A stretch of 64,000 nt of DNA, from positions 1 through 64,000 of the forward strand of contig NZ_BAGB01000009.1 of NCBI RefSeq assembly GCF_000308615.1, read 5' to 3'. A program made the position numbers and the translations under genes. The notes below the pieces were generated by a model, which ran no database searches, had not been told where the DNA came from, and saw only the letters and a list, made by a program, of their open reading frames with translations. How positions within the stretch are numbered: the first letter of the stretch is position 1; the number at the start of each line of letters is the position of its first letter. Below, one piece after another: positions 36,476-44,215 of the stretch. This DNA comes from Nocardia jiangxiensis NBRC 101359 (GTDB lineage Bacteria > Actinomycetota > Actinomycetes > Mycobacteriales > Mycobacteriaceae).

Positions 36476-37081
36476 TCAGATCCAGCGGGAGAGTTCGGGG
36501 CGGGCCAGTTCGCACCAGAGGACTGTGCGGCCGTGGTGTTCTCGGCGGCCGCAGTGGTGGGCTACGTGTTCGACCTGGGGGGAGATGAGATTGTCTGCTG
36601 CGGAGATGAGGTGGGCGTTTTCGGGGGAGTCGTGGACTTCGATGACGAGGCGTCCCGCGGAGAGGGCGCGTAGGCGGAGGGTTAGGCGGGTTATGTGGCT
36701 CGGGTCGTCGTCGACTACGGCGGTTACGAAGGCTTTGACGAGTTCGTAGGTGACCAGGACGCCGTCGAAGAGGACGTCGTGCCACCACCAGGCGGCGAGT
36801 TTCTTGCGGACGAACCATCCGGCGACGGTGACCGCATTCCATTGGGCCGCAAGGTCTATGCGTTCGTTGCCTGCGCCCGGGAAGGTGCCCGGCGGCGGCA
36901 TGCCCTCGGCGATACCGGCGCGGGATGCCATGTGGGCGGCAACCATTCCCAATCTGCCCGCGAGGACGTTGATTTCGCGAGTGCCGAGGAGTTCGGCCAC
37001 GGCGTCGAGGGTGGCGTGGTCGCAGGCGCTGACGCGGCGGATCTCGTCTCTGACGAGGTGAATCCTGTTGTCTCCGTTCAT
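36476..37081 (-). CDS. Degenerate HATPase-like protein (anti-sigma/RsbW-type fold)
   Basis: Protein of 201 residues. The C-terminal half resembles HATPase_c_2 kinases: ELVKAFVTAV at 113-122 in the N-box position but with the Mg-binding Asn missing, TLRLRALSAGRLVIEVHDSP (134-153) for the G1 region, and GRTVLWCEL at 184-192, the usual final strand. The glycine-rich G2 loop is not recognisable. ATP binding is therefore doubtful. The N-terminal half is a helical DUF4254-neighbour type region. Starts inside the DUF4254 gene stop (ATGA at 37078-37081), so the two proteins are likely partners. Confidence 0.7.
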   Translation of the reverse strand: MNGDNRIHLVRDEIRRVSACDHATLDAVAELLGTREINVLAGRLGMVAAHMASRAGIAEGMPPPGTFPGAGNERIDLAAQWNAVTVAGWFVRKKLAAWWWHDVLFDGVLVTYELVKAFVTAVVDDDPSHITRLTLRLRALSAGRLVIEVHDSPENAHLISAADNLISPQVEHVAHHCGRREHHGRTVLWCELARPELSRWI

Positions 37082-37551
37082 GTGTTCGCCTGCCGGATGG
37101 TCAGGCCGCAGGTTTGGGGTCGGGGATCGGCGAGGTCGGGCACCCTGCGGCGACCGGCGTAGATCTCCGAGGCCAGGTCCTCGTAGGCGACGGCGAGTTC
37201 GGACATGCGTTGCCAGAGATAGTGTCGATGCAGTTCCAGAACCCCTTGTGCCGAACCGGCCTGTGCGGCAATCGAATATTCCGCGATTCGGTCTATCACC
37301 ATGCCGACGGTCTCGGTGTGCAGAAAGGGTGCGGTCGGAGCCTGCGTGCCGCTCGCCGACAGCCAACGGTCGACTTCGCGCACGGCTTTTCTTCGGGCGC
37401 TGTCTATTTCTGGAATATCCGTAATGGAATAGTCCAAACGGGCCTTATGCAGACACGCCAATTCCTGACACGCCAGCAGAACTGGATGATCCGGCGTCGC
37501 AATGCCTGTGCACGCCTGGACAAGAAGAACTTTCGATGGCAGCGCGGTCAT
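37078..37551 (-). CDS. DUF4254 domain protein
   Basis: Protein of 157 residues: HPVLLACQELACLHKARLDY, a basic EIDSARRKAVREVDRW stretch, HTETVGMVIDRIAEYSIAAQ, and LHRHYLWQRMSELAVAYEDL, an all-helical pattern typical of DUF4254. No catalytic motif is evident. Start ATG at 37549-37551 with GGGAGGGG upstream. Overlaps the downstream HATPase-like gene by four bases. Role unknown; conserved coupling of such genes in Nocardia suggests a regulatory pair. Confidence 0.75.
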   Translation of the reverse strand: MTALPSKVLLVQACTGIATPDHPVLLACQELACLHKARLDYSITDIPEIDSARRKAVREVDRWLSASGTQAPTAPFLHTETVGMVIDRIAEYSIAAQAGSAQGVLELHRHYLWQRMSELAVAYEDLASEIYAGRRRVPDLADPRPQTCGLTIRQANT

Positions 37552-37959
37552 GCCGTCCCCTCCCTCGGCACGATCCGAGCAGCGGACTCGTGCTGCCGCT
37601 TACCGCATAAGACCAGGTGAGGCATCGTCGCAGGACGATCGAGGTTCACACACCTTTCGGCCATCGTATGCCGCACGTCGACAGCATCTTTCGCTCGAAC
37701 TGGTGATCGATGAACCCTTGTCGAGACCTCGGATCGCGTGGTAATCATGGAGTTCCCCGGAATTGAGTCGGAAAATTTTGGTCGAACGCCCGGAACCAGG
37801 CCGGTAGGCGGTGCGTTCGAGGTCACCCATCAGGTGCGCGATCCATGTCACACCTGATTCTCCGGACGCACAAGCATTTTCGGAAATTTGGTGACTTCGT
37901 AAAACCGAATTATTGGTTCAGGGGTGGGCATTTCCGCCGGTCACGATGGGAGACAATCA
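37552..37959. other. Regulatory intergenic stretch upstream of XRE regulator
   Basis: No convincing gene in these 408 bases. The right half is AT-rich and presumably holds promoters for the XRE gene and, leftward, for the DUF4254 operon. An inverted repeat lies at 37829-37858. Confidence 0.55.
37829..37858. repeat. ATCAGGTG-N14-CACCTGAT inverted repeat
   Basis: Perfect 8-base arms at 37829-37836 and 37851-37858, 102 bases before the XRE gene start. Could be an operator for this regulator or a weak hairpin. Confidence 0.45.
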
Positions 37960-38847
37960 ATGCCAGCACAGCCGAGTACAGTGTCCGTTCCGCGCCGACA
38001 GGTTGCGCGGATCTTGACCGGACTTCACCGAGAGTCCGGTCTCTACATCAAGGATGTGGCTGAGCAGATCAACCTCCATCACACGACGGTGTCCAAGATG
38101 CTCAAGGGGGAGCCGTGCAAGCTCAAACCGATCTACATAGACAAGATGTGCGACGTCTACCGCGCGACGGCCAAGACCCGCGCGGACCTCAAAAGCCTTG
38201 CGATCGAAGCTGAGTCGGCCAGGGACTGGTGGTACAGCTTCAATGATGTCGTATCACCCGACAAACTGGACGTCTACATCAACCTCGAAAGCGCGGCCAC
38301 TGCTCTGACGATGTATCAGAGCGCTCGGATACCGGGTTTGTTGCAGACCGAGGAGTACGCACGGGCGCTGCTGCGAACCAGCCCAGATCTGACTCCAGAG
38401 GAGGTCGAGCGACACATCAAGGTTCGTATGCGTAGGCAAGCCATCCTGGTCGAGTCGGACATGACACTCAACGCAATCCTCGACGAGAGCGTGATCCGCC
38501 GCTCACTCGCTGACTTGAGCCTTTCCCAACGCCATATGGAGCGTCTCGTCGAACTGTCGGCGATGCCCAACATCACCATTAGGCTCGTTCCGTTCGATGC
38601 GGGCGTCTATCGAGGCACGGAGGTTGGCCCCTTCGTCATCCTCGAATTCGCGGATCCCGTAGTTCAGAGCCCTGATTCTCCCGTCGTGTACGTCGAGACG
38701 GGAGCGGGCAGCGGAAATCTGTTTCTCCAGAAACCGGATCAAGTAGAGCGGTATCGTCGATCTTGGGCTGAGATCGAGCGGGTCGCGTTGAGCGCCAAGA
38801 GGACCCGTGTTCAGCTGTCCAAGATCGCAAAGGAGCTTCCGCGATGA
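37960..38847 (+). CDS. XRE-family regulator with DUF5753 domain
   Basis: Protein of 295 residues. N-terminal helix-turn-helix (LYIKDVAEQINLHHTTVSKM) and C-terminal DUF5753 effector domain: ALTMYQSARIPGLLQTEEYA, RMRRQAILVESDMTLNAILD, MPNITIRLVPFDAGVYRGTE, FVILEFADPVVQSPDSPVVY. ATG at 37960 with GGGAG seven bases upstream. Overlaps the DUF397 gene by four bases (ATGA). Such pairs are abundant in actinobacteria (BldB/WhiJ-like systems controlling development and secondary metabolism) and sometimes behave as toxin-antitoxin-like modules. GC content is slightly lower than flanking catabolic genes. Confidence 0.92.
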   Translation: MPAQPSTVSVPRRQVARILTGLHRESGLYIKDVAEQINLHHTTVSKMLKGEPCKLKPIYIDKMCDVYRATAKTRADLKSLAIEAESARDWWYSFNDVVSPDKLDVYINLESAATALTMYQSARIPGLLQTEEYARALLRTSPDLTPEEVERHIKVRMRRQAILVESDMTLNAILDESVIRRSLADLSLSQRHMERLVELSAMPNITIRLVPFDAGVYRGTEVGPFVILEFADPVVQSPDSPVVYVETGAGSGNLFLQKPDQVERYRRSWAEIERVALSAKRTRVQLSKIAKELPR

Positions 38848-39047
38848 CCAACTCTCGAGTCGGGTGGTTCAAGAGTAGCTACAGCCAGCAAGGAGGTGAG
38901 TGCGTTGAAGTCGCCTTCTTCCTCAGTGACACCGTCGCTGTCCGTGACTCGAAGAATCCCAGCGGCCCAGCGCTGTCCTTCACATCCTCCGAGTGGGATG
39001 CCTTCACAACGAACCTTCGGTCCGGAGCATTCGCTGACCCCGCCTGA
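38844..39047 (+). CDS. DUF397 protein
   Basis: Protein of 67 residues with the complete DUF397 pattern: WFKSSYSQQGGECVEVAFFL, VRDSKNPSGPALSFTSSEW, and terminal DAFTTNLRSGAF. Starts inside the XRE-DUF5753 stop. DUF397 proteins are the small partners of DUF5753 regulators and are thought to modulate them directly. Confidence 0.93.
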   Translation: MTNSRVGWFKSSYSQQGGECVEVAFFLSDTVAVRDSKNPSGPALSFTSSEWDAFTTNLRSGAFADPA

Positions 39048-39410
39048 TCGGATCACATTGGGCGTCAAGCTGATCCGGCGCTCGACTCGAACCGCTGCCA
39101 AGTTGTGTCGGTGATGAAGCCTTCCGTTGCCGCTCGCTGTATCTGCACGGGCTGTTGGGTGATATCGGCCCGACGTGCCGTGCACGCCGCGCCCGGTCGT
39201 CCTCGTCCGCGCCGGAGCCCGATTCGACCGCGATCGCACGCGCGGCATCATCTTGCAGTTCGAACACCGCAGGCCCTCAGCAACGGAGAACACGATGCCG
39301 GACGACTCGACGCCCGCAGCCGGGGCCGCACGCGCACGACCAAACGCTGAACGCGTTCGGTAATCCCGGTGTCGGTTCGTTGGCGTCGATGATGTCCTCG
39401 CCTGGGCGGC
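39048..39410. other. Intergenic stretch without recognisable gene
   Basis: Between the DUF397 gene and the convergent SDR. Open frames exist on both strands but none has a start with Shine-Dalgarno or recognisable family features; may be gene debris. Confidence 0.5.
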
Positions 39411-40205
39411 CTACGCGGTTGTGGCGATGCCGCCGTCGACGGGGATCACGGCGCCCGTCAGGTATGCGCCTGCCCGGCTGGCGAGGAACACGGCGACACC
39501 CGCCATGTCGTCGTCGCGGCCGATCCGGCGTAGTGGGGCCGACGCCGCGATCGCCTCGCCGAGTTCATCGAGGGTTGCGGCCATCATCGTCGACGGGAAC
39601 GGTCCCGGCGCCACGGCGTTCACGGTGACGTGCTGCGGTCCCAGTTCCCTGGCGAGCACTCTGGTGAGTTGATGCAGTGCGGCCTTGCTGCTGGAGTACG
39701 AGTAGTTGGGCCGCTGGGGGATGTGGATGGCGGCGATGCTGCCGATGTTGATGATCCGCGCGGGATCGTCGGCGGTGCCCGCCCTGCGAAGTGCGGGCAG
39801 CAGCGCCTGGACCAGCCAGAACGGCGACTTCAGGTTGAGATCGACGACCGTATCCCAGGCCGCGTCCGGGAACGTCGCCAGCGGCTCGTCCCACATGGCG
39901 CCCGCGTTGTTGACGAGGATGTCGAGACGCTCCGAGTCGGCGGTGACGAGGTCGGACAGTCGCCGACACTCGTCGTGGCGGGACAGGTCGGCGGGGATGG
40001 CCCGCACCTCACCGAATTCGGACAGCTGTTCCTGCGCCTGAGCGCACGCTTCTGCGTTGCGTGAGCTGATGACCACGCGGACGCCCGCCTGGAGAAGGCC
40101 ACGCGCGATCATCATCCCGATGCCTCTGGTGCCACCGGTGACGAGCGCGCGCTTTCCACTCAGATCGAAAAGTTCTGCATGCGTTGTGAATTGGTTGTCT
40201 ACCAC
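39411..40205 (-). CDS. Short-chain dehydrogenase/reductase (RhlG/FabG-like)
   Basis: SDR of 264 residues: VTGGTRGIGMMIARGLLQAG cofactor loop, NNAGAMWDEPLATFP, catalytic serine in IINIGSIAAIHIPQ, YSYSSSKAALHQ, and PGPFPSTMMAATLDE. Resembles gluconate dehydrogenase/RhlG-type 3-oxoacyl reductases, NADPH-type by the GTRG loop. GTG start at 40203-40205 without a strong Shine-Dalgarno. Separate from the next SDR by 201 bases on the same strand. Substrate unknown. Confidence 0.87.
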   Translation of the reverse strand: MVDNQFTTHAELFDLSGKRALVTGGTRGIGMMIARGLLQAGVRVVISSRNAEACAQAQEQLSEFGEVRAIPADLSRHDECRRLSDLVTADSERLDILVNNAGAMWDEPLATFPDAAWDTVVDLNLKSPFWLVQALLPALRRAGTADDPARIINIGSIAAIHIPQRPNYSYSSSKAALHQLTRVLARELGPQHVTVNAVAPGPFPSTMMAATLDELGEAIAASAPLRRIGRDDDMAGVAVFLASRAGAYLTGAVIPVDGGIATTA

Positions 40206-40406
40206 TTGCCGTCTTTCTCGTTGGTCGTGCGGGATGACGCGTCGCCGCGTCGGGTGTTCGGTTCAGCCGAATGAGCGGTTCGGCAGCAGGGCCGAAGTGC
40301 AACCTGTCTGCGGGGCTGTGGGCGGATTGAGCTGAGCGTCAGAAGGATTCGTGATTCTGCCCGAGTCTCGACCGGGATCTGTTGCAGCTGAGGGAGTTTC
40401 AGGGAA

Positions 40407-41252
40407 CTACCCTGATGCCACCACGTCGTCACGGATGACGGACAGCGCTGTCTCGCGGTGCGCATCGTGTTCGGCCAGGCGTGCGACCAGGGAGGCGCGC
40501 ACATCGCGGTAGGTGTCGGAGCCGAGCGGGAGGCGTAGCGGGTTCGCCTGGCTGTCGACCAGGTCGATCATCGCTCGGGCGATCTTTTCCGGGTCGTTGC
40601 TCAGCGGGAACGTGCCATTGTCGCGGGCGCGGCGGACGTCGCCGGCCGGTGTGCGGTCGTATTCGGGCATGGCCGGTGGGGTGGCCAGTGCGGTCCCGAA
40701 TCCGGTCGGTGTCGCGCCGGGTTCGACGATGGTCAGGCCGATGCCGAACGGCTCGATCTCGCGGGCGACGGTCTCGCAGAAACCTTCGATACCCCACTTC
40801 GAGGCGTGGTAGTAGCCGAAGTTCGGATACGTCGTCTGGCCGCCCGCGCTGGAGACCTGGAGGATGCGGCCGTATCCCTGCGCGCGCAGATGCGGCAGCA
40901 CGGCGCGCACCACGTGCATCGATCCGAGCAGGTTGGTGTCGATCACCTGGCGGATCTGCTCGTCCGTGACCTCCTCGACCGAGCCGAACGTGCCGAATCC
41001 GGCGTTGTTGACGATCACGTCGATCGTGCCGAGGGCTGCGAATGCCTCCTCCACGACGTGGCGGACCGACTCGGCGTCGGTGACGTCGAGCCGGGACACC
41101 CACAGGCGGTCACCGTGGGCCGCGCGGAGGTCGTCGAGAGCCTCCGGCCTGCGCAGTGTCGCGGCGACCCGATCACCCCGCGTGAGCAACCGCTCGGTGA
41201 GCAGCCGCCCGAAACCCGAGGACGTTCCGGTGATGAACCATGTTCCGGCCAT
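40407..41252 (-). CDS. Short-chain dehydrogenase divergent from MerR regulator
   Basis: SDR of 281 residues: TGTSSGFGRLLTERLLTRGD near residues 8-27, LDVTDAESVRH, NNAGFGTFGSVEEVT, serine in ILQVSSAGGQTTYPNFGYYH, YHASK active site, and GATPTGFGTAL. ATG at 41250-41252 with GGAAGGAAAG upstream. It diverges from a MerR-type regulator with a perfect palindrome between, typical of MerR-SDR pairs induced by quinones, aldehydes or drugs. Confidence 0.88.
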   Translation of the reverse strand: MAGTWFITGTSSGFGRLLTERLLTRGDRVAATLRRPEALDDLRAAHGDRLWVSRLDVTDAESVRHVVEEAFAALGTIDVIVNNAGFGTFGSVEEVTDEQIRQVIDTNLLGSMHVVRAVLPHLRAQGYGRILQVSSAGGQTTYPNFGYYHASKWGIEGFCETVAREIEPFGIGLTIVEPGATPTGFGTALATPPAMPEYDRTPAGDVRRARDNGTFPLSNDPEKIARAMIDLVDSQANPLRLPLGSDTYRDVRASLVARLAEHDAHRETALSVIRDDVVASG

Positions 41253-41294
41253 TGCGCTTTCCTTCCGTCGGTCTGTCGTGGCCGACGGTATGAG

Positions 41295-41310
41295 TTCGAG
41301 TCGACTCGAA
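41295..41310. promoter_or_regulatory. MerR operator palindrome
   Basis: TTCGAGTCGACTCGAA is a perfect 16-base palindrome, 42 bases upstream of the SDR start and 24 bases upstream of the MerR GTG. Position and length fit the operator between -35 and -10 elements bound by MerR-type activators. Confidence 0.65.
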
Positions 41311-41334
41311 GTCAACCCGCGTACGCTGGCCCCT

Positions 41335-41769
41335 GTGACGACTGTTCCCGAGACGATGTTGAGCATCGGTGAGGTCAGCGCGCTCACCGGCCTGTCGACG
41401 CACACGTTGCGGTTCTACGAACAAGAGGGCCTGTTCATCGAACCGGTCCGTCGCAATTCCGCCGGACGACGCGTCTTCACCGACCAGGAAGTCGGCTGGC
41501 TGAAGGTCTGCGCGAAACTGCGCTCCTCCGGAATGTCCCTGCCGAACATCCGCCGCTACGCCGAACTGGCCCGGCAGGGCCCCGACACCACGAACGAACG
41601 CTTCGACCTACTCCGCGCCCACGAATCCACAGTGCAACAACAGATCTCCGACCTCGAGGATGCGCTGGCGGTCATCCGCGGGAAAATCGCCCTGTACGCC
41701 GACCACCTCGCCGCCGGATCCGCCGACGAACTATGGCGCAACGGACCCGACTGCACCCCGGTCGAATAG
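41335..41769 (+). CDS. MerR-family transcriptional regulator
   Basis: Protein of 144 residues. N-terminal MerR winged helix: LSIGEVSALTGLSTHTLRFY, then EQEGLFIEPVRRNSAGRRVF, and TDQEVGWLKVCAKLRSSGMS; C-terminal coiled dimerisation helix ESTVQQQISDLEDALAVIRG. No cysteine effector site, so it is probably of the redox-independent small-molecule group (AdhR/YfmP-like). GTG at 41335 chosen; an internal ATG seven codons later is possible. Divergent from the SDR at 41252. Confidence 0.88.
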   Translation: MTTVPETMLSIGEVSALTGLSTHTLRFYEQEGLFIEPVRRNSAGRRVFTDQEVGWLKVCAKLRSSGMSLPNIRRYAELARQGPDTTNERFDLLRAHESTVQQQISDLEDALAVIRGKIALYADHLAAGSADELWRNGPDCTPVE

Positions 41770-41838
41770 TCCGTTCGCCTCTTGTCGAATCAACCTGTTG
41801 CTGAGCATCTCTCGGACGCCGGCCGCGTCCGGCGATGA

Positions 41839-42048
41839 TGTTCGCAGAGGGACATCTACCAAACCGATGAGGTAGCGGCCTGGATGGAGCAACTTCGGCG
41901 CGATGATCCTGCTGCTGCCGAGCATGTAGACGCGGCGGTTGATGTGCTGTCCGAGCGTGGTCGTACGCTGGGGCGACCGTTGGTTGACACTCTGGTCGGG
42001 TCTACGCTCGCGAACCTCCAGGAGTTGAGGCCGAGGCAAGTCACGTGA
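41839..42048 (+). pseudogene. HigB/RelE-type toxin remnant
   Basis: Reading from 41848 gives DIYQTDEVAAWMEQLRRDD, then HVDAAVDVLSERGRTLGRPL, VDTLVGSTLANLQELRP, and a stop at 42046-42048. This is the core of phage-derived Gp49/HigB-type mRNA interferases (typical W...L, LGRPLVD, S-L-NL-ELRP). The frame has a stop at 41836-41838 and no start codon in front of the domain, and the usual C-terminal 40-50 residues (RILFAFDP-like strand, AGDK-like end) are missing. No antitoxin lies nearby. A dead fragment truncated against the arsenic island. Confidence 0.75.
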
Positions 42049-42049
42049 C

Positions 42050-42463
42050 TTACGATATCGGCGGTATGCCCAAATCGTCCAGCAGGGTGCGGATGTGGTG
42101 TTCGATCTCGTCGCGAATCGGTCGGACCGCTTCGATGCCCTGTCCGGCGGGATCGTCGAGTTTCCAGTCCAGGTAACGCTTTCCGGGGAAGTACGGGCAG
42201 GTGTCCCCGCAGCCCATGGTGATCACCACGTCGGAGGATTCCACCGCGTCCACGGTGAGGATCTTGGGGATTTCGGTGGCGATGTCGATGCCGATCTCGG
42301 CCATGGCCTGTACGGCGGTGGGGTTGACCCGGTCGGCCGGCTCGGAGCCTGCGGAACGGACCAGGACGCGGCCTGCGGCGAGGTGGGTCAGGAAGGCGGC
42401 GGCCATCTGGGAGCGTCCGGCGTTGTGGACGCATACGAACAGCACGCTGGGTGTGGAAGGCAT
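42050..42463 (-). CDS. arsC: Arsenate reductase ArsC (low-MW phosphatase type)
   Basis: Protein of 137 residues of the low-molecular-weight protein tyrosine phosphatase/arsenate reductase fold: FVCVHNAGRSQMAAAFL carries the C-x5-R active site near the N-terminus, followed by GSEPADRVNPTAVQAMAEIG and the DVVITMGCGDTCPYFPGKRY region with extra cysteines. Reduces arsenate to arsenite using a thioredoxin- or mycothiol-type thiol. ATG at 42461-42463. Third gene of the leftward arsI-acr3-arsC operon. Confidence 0.92.
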   Translation of the reverse strand: MPSTPSVLFVCVHNAGRSQMAAAFLTHLAAGRVLVRSAGSEPADRVNPTAVQAMAEIGIDIATEIPKILTVDAVESSDVVITMGCGDTCPYFPGKRYLDWKLDDPAGQGIEAVRPIRDEIEHHIRTLLDDLGIPPIS

Positions 42464-42498
42464 GAGGTTGTGTCGGACTCTCGGTCGGTTGCGAGGGA

Positions 42499-43599
42499 TC
42501 AGAGCTGAATCGGTGTGTCCTGAATATCGCTGCGGGGAAATCGATTTCGAAGGGCAAGGGATACGTAGACGAGGCCGACCAGCACGGGGACCTCGATGAG
42601 CGGCCCCACGACTCCGGCGAGGGCCTGTCCGGAAGTGACGCCGTAGGTGGCGATCGCGACGGCGATGGCCAGTTCGAAGTTGTTGCCCGCGGCGGTGAAC
42701 GCGAGGGTGGTGGTGCGTTCGTAGCTCAGGCCGATGATGCGGCCGTAGAGGTAGCCTCCGCCCCACATGATCGCGAAGTACGCCAGCAGGGGGACCGCGA
42801 TGCGCACGACATCAATTGGGCGAGAGGTGATCTGGTGGCCCTGGAGGGCGAACAGGATCACGATCGTGAACAGCAGACCGTACAGTGCCCACGGGCCGAT
42901 GCGTGGGAGGAGTGTGCGTTCGTACCAGTCGCGGCCACGGGTCCGCTCACCGAACCGGCGCGTGAGGAATCCCGCGACCAACGGGATGCCCAGGAAGATC
43001 AGCACCGATTTCGCGATCTGCCACGGGGAAGTGTGAATCGTGGTCTGCGCCAAGCCGAGCCATCCGGGCAGGACCGAGAGGTAGAACCAGCCCAGCACGG
43101 CGAACATGACGATCTGGAAGATCGAATTCACCGCGACCAGGACCGCGGCGGCCTCACGGTCGCCGCAGGCCAGGTCGTTCCAGATGATCACCATCGCAAT
43201 ACATCTGGCCAAGCCGACGATGATCAGGCCGGTTCGGTATTCGGGCAGGTCCGGCAGCAACAGCCAGGCCAGTGCGAACATCAGCGCGGGGCCGATCAGC
43301 CAGTTCAGCACGAGGGAGCCCAGCAGCAGACGGCGGTCGCCGGTCACTGTGTCGAGGCGGTCGTAGCGGACCTTGGCCAGCACCGGATACATCATGATCA
43401 GCAAGCCGATCGCGATCGGTAGTGAGATTCCGTCCACCTGCACGGCGGACAGCCCGCTGCCCAGGGCGGGGATCAGGCGGCCCAGCAGGAGTCCGGCGGC
43501 CATGGCCGCGCCGATCCACAGCGGGAGGAATCGGTCCAGGGGGGAGAGTTTCCTCGCGACTGCTGGATGGGTATTGGTGGTGGTCATGGGGCTTGGCAT
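42499..43599 (-). CDS. acr3: Arsenite efflux permease Acr3
   Basis: Integral membrane protein of 366 residues with about ten helices: FLPLWIGAAMAAGLLLGRLI, SLPIAIGLLIMMYPVLAKVR, RTGLIIVGLARCIAMVIIWN (including the conserved ARCIAMVxxWN motif and its cysteine), and FTAAGNNFELAIAVAIATYG. These motifs define the ACR3/ArsB-type arsenite exporters of the BASS fold. It exports arsenite produced by ArsC. Start ATG at 43597-43599 lies 3 bases after the arsI stop codon. Confidence 0.93.
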   Translation of the reverse strand: MPSPMTTTNTHPAVARKLSPLDRFLPLWIGAAMAAGLLLGRLIPALGSGLSAVQVDGISLPIAIGLLIMMYPVLAKVRYDRLDTVTGDRRLLLGSLVLNWLIGPALMFALAWLLLPDLPEYRTGLIIVGLARCIAMVIIWNDLACGDREAAAVLVAVNSIFQIVMFAVLGWFYLSVLPGWLGLAQTTIHTSPWQIAKSVLIFLGIPLVAGFLTRRFGERTRGRDWYERTLLPRIGPWALYGLLFTIVILFALQGHQITSRPIDVVRIAVPLLAYFAIMWGGGYLYGRIIGLSYERTTTLAFTAAGNNFELAIAVAIATYGVTSGQALAGVVGPLIEVPVLVGLVYVSLALRNRFPRSDIQDTPIQL

Positions 43600-43602
43600 C
43601 GG

Positions 43603-44118
43603 TCAGCAGCAGCCGGCGCGCGAGGAACTCGCCTCGGCCTCGGTGTCGGCGCCGCAGCATGAGCCTGCTGCGGCGGCTTCGGTGCCGGTTCCGCAACACG
43701 CCTGCACCGCTGCGGTGTCATCGGTGGCGAATTCTTTTGCGGTACCGAAGTGTTCGGTATCGGCGAGCACGGTGTAGACCTCCCATCTCTCCGCGTTCGG
43801 GCCGGTCACCCACACCTTGTCCTGGGTGGCGAAACAGCATGTCGTCGCGATCTGCTCCTCGGTGAACAAGCCCGCCTGCGAGAGCCGGGCGATCTCGCCG
43901 TGGACCTGCTCGGAGGACTCGACCTCGACCCCGAGGTGGTTGAGCGTGCCGCCCTGACCGGTGTTCTCGAGCAGTACCAGCTTCAACGGCGGTTCGGCGA
44001 TCGCGAAGTTGGCGTAACCGGGTTTGCGTTTGGCGGGCTCGGTGTCGAACAGCTTGGAGTAGAACGTGATTGCCTGCTCGAGGTCGTCGACATTGAGCGC
44101 TAGTTGGACGCGGGACAT
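43603..44118 (-). CDS. arsI: ArsI/CadI family metalloenzyme with three CC pairs
   Basis: Protein of 171 residues. A VOC fold covers about 1-125: VQLALNVDDLEQAITFYSKL, NHLGVEVESSEQVHGEIARL with H61, vicinal C94-C95 (ATTCCFATQDKVW) and E113 (RWEVYTV), matching ArsI, the Fe(II) dioxygenase that cleaves C-As bonds; the mycobacterial relative is cadmium-inducible CadI. The C-terminus carries CC at 141-142, 154-155 and 170-171. ATG at 44116-44118 with GGAGG five bases upstream. First gene of the arsenic operon, opposite arsR. Confidence 0.88.
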   Translation of the reverse strand: MSRVQLALNVDDLEQAITFYSKLFDTEPAKRKPGYANFAIAEPPLKLVLLENTGQGGTLNHLGVEVESSEQVHGEIARLSQAGLFTEEQIATTCCFATQDKVWVTGPNAERWEVYTVLADTEHFGTAKEFATDDTAAVQACCGTGTEAAAAGSCCGADTEAEASSSRAGCC

Positions 44119-44134
44119 CAGAACCTCCATTGTG

Positions 44135-44192
44135 TGACATATATCGAAAAGGTTGGGTGACCACGAGTCTTGCACCTTTTCGACATATGTCA
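44135..44192. promoter_or_regulatory. Long dyad ArsR operator between arsI and arsR
   Basis: TGACATATATCGAAAAGGT (44135-44153) and ACCTTTTCGACATATGTCA (44174-44192) are 19-base inverted repeats with one mismatch, spaced 20 bases. Each arm contains its own small palindrome around CATATATC/CATATGTC. One arm lies 17 bases from arsI, the other 24 bases from arsR, giving each promoter a site. Confidence 0.85.
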
Positions 44193-44215
44193 ATACCGTG
44201 GGTATCGTGGGGCGC

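Noticed and set aside
37600..37851. 83-residue leftward open frame between DUF4254 and XRE genes
   Set aside because: The start overlaps an inverted repeat, there is no good Shine-Dalgarno and no recognisable family; treated as intergenic.
39048..39410. Possible small genes between DUF397 and the SDR
   Set aside because: Open frames on both strands are short, without Shine-Dalgarno or conserved motifs.
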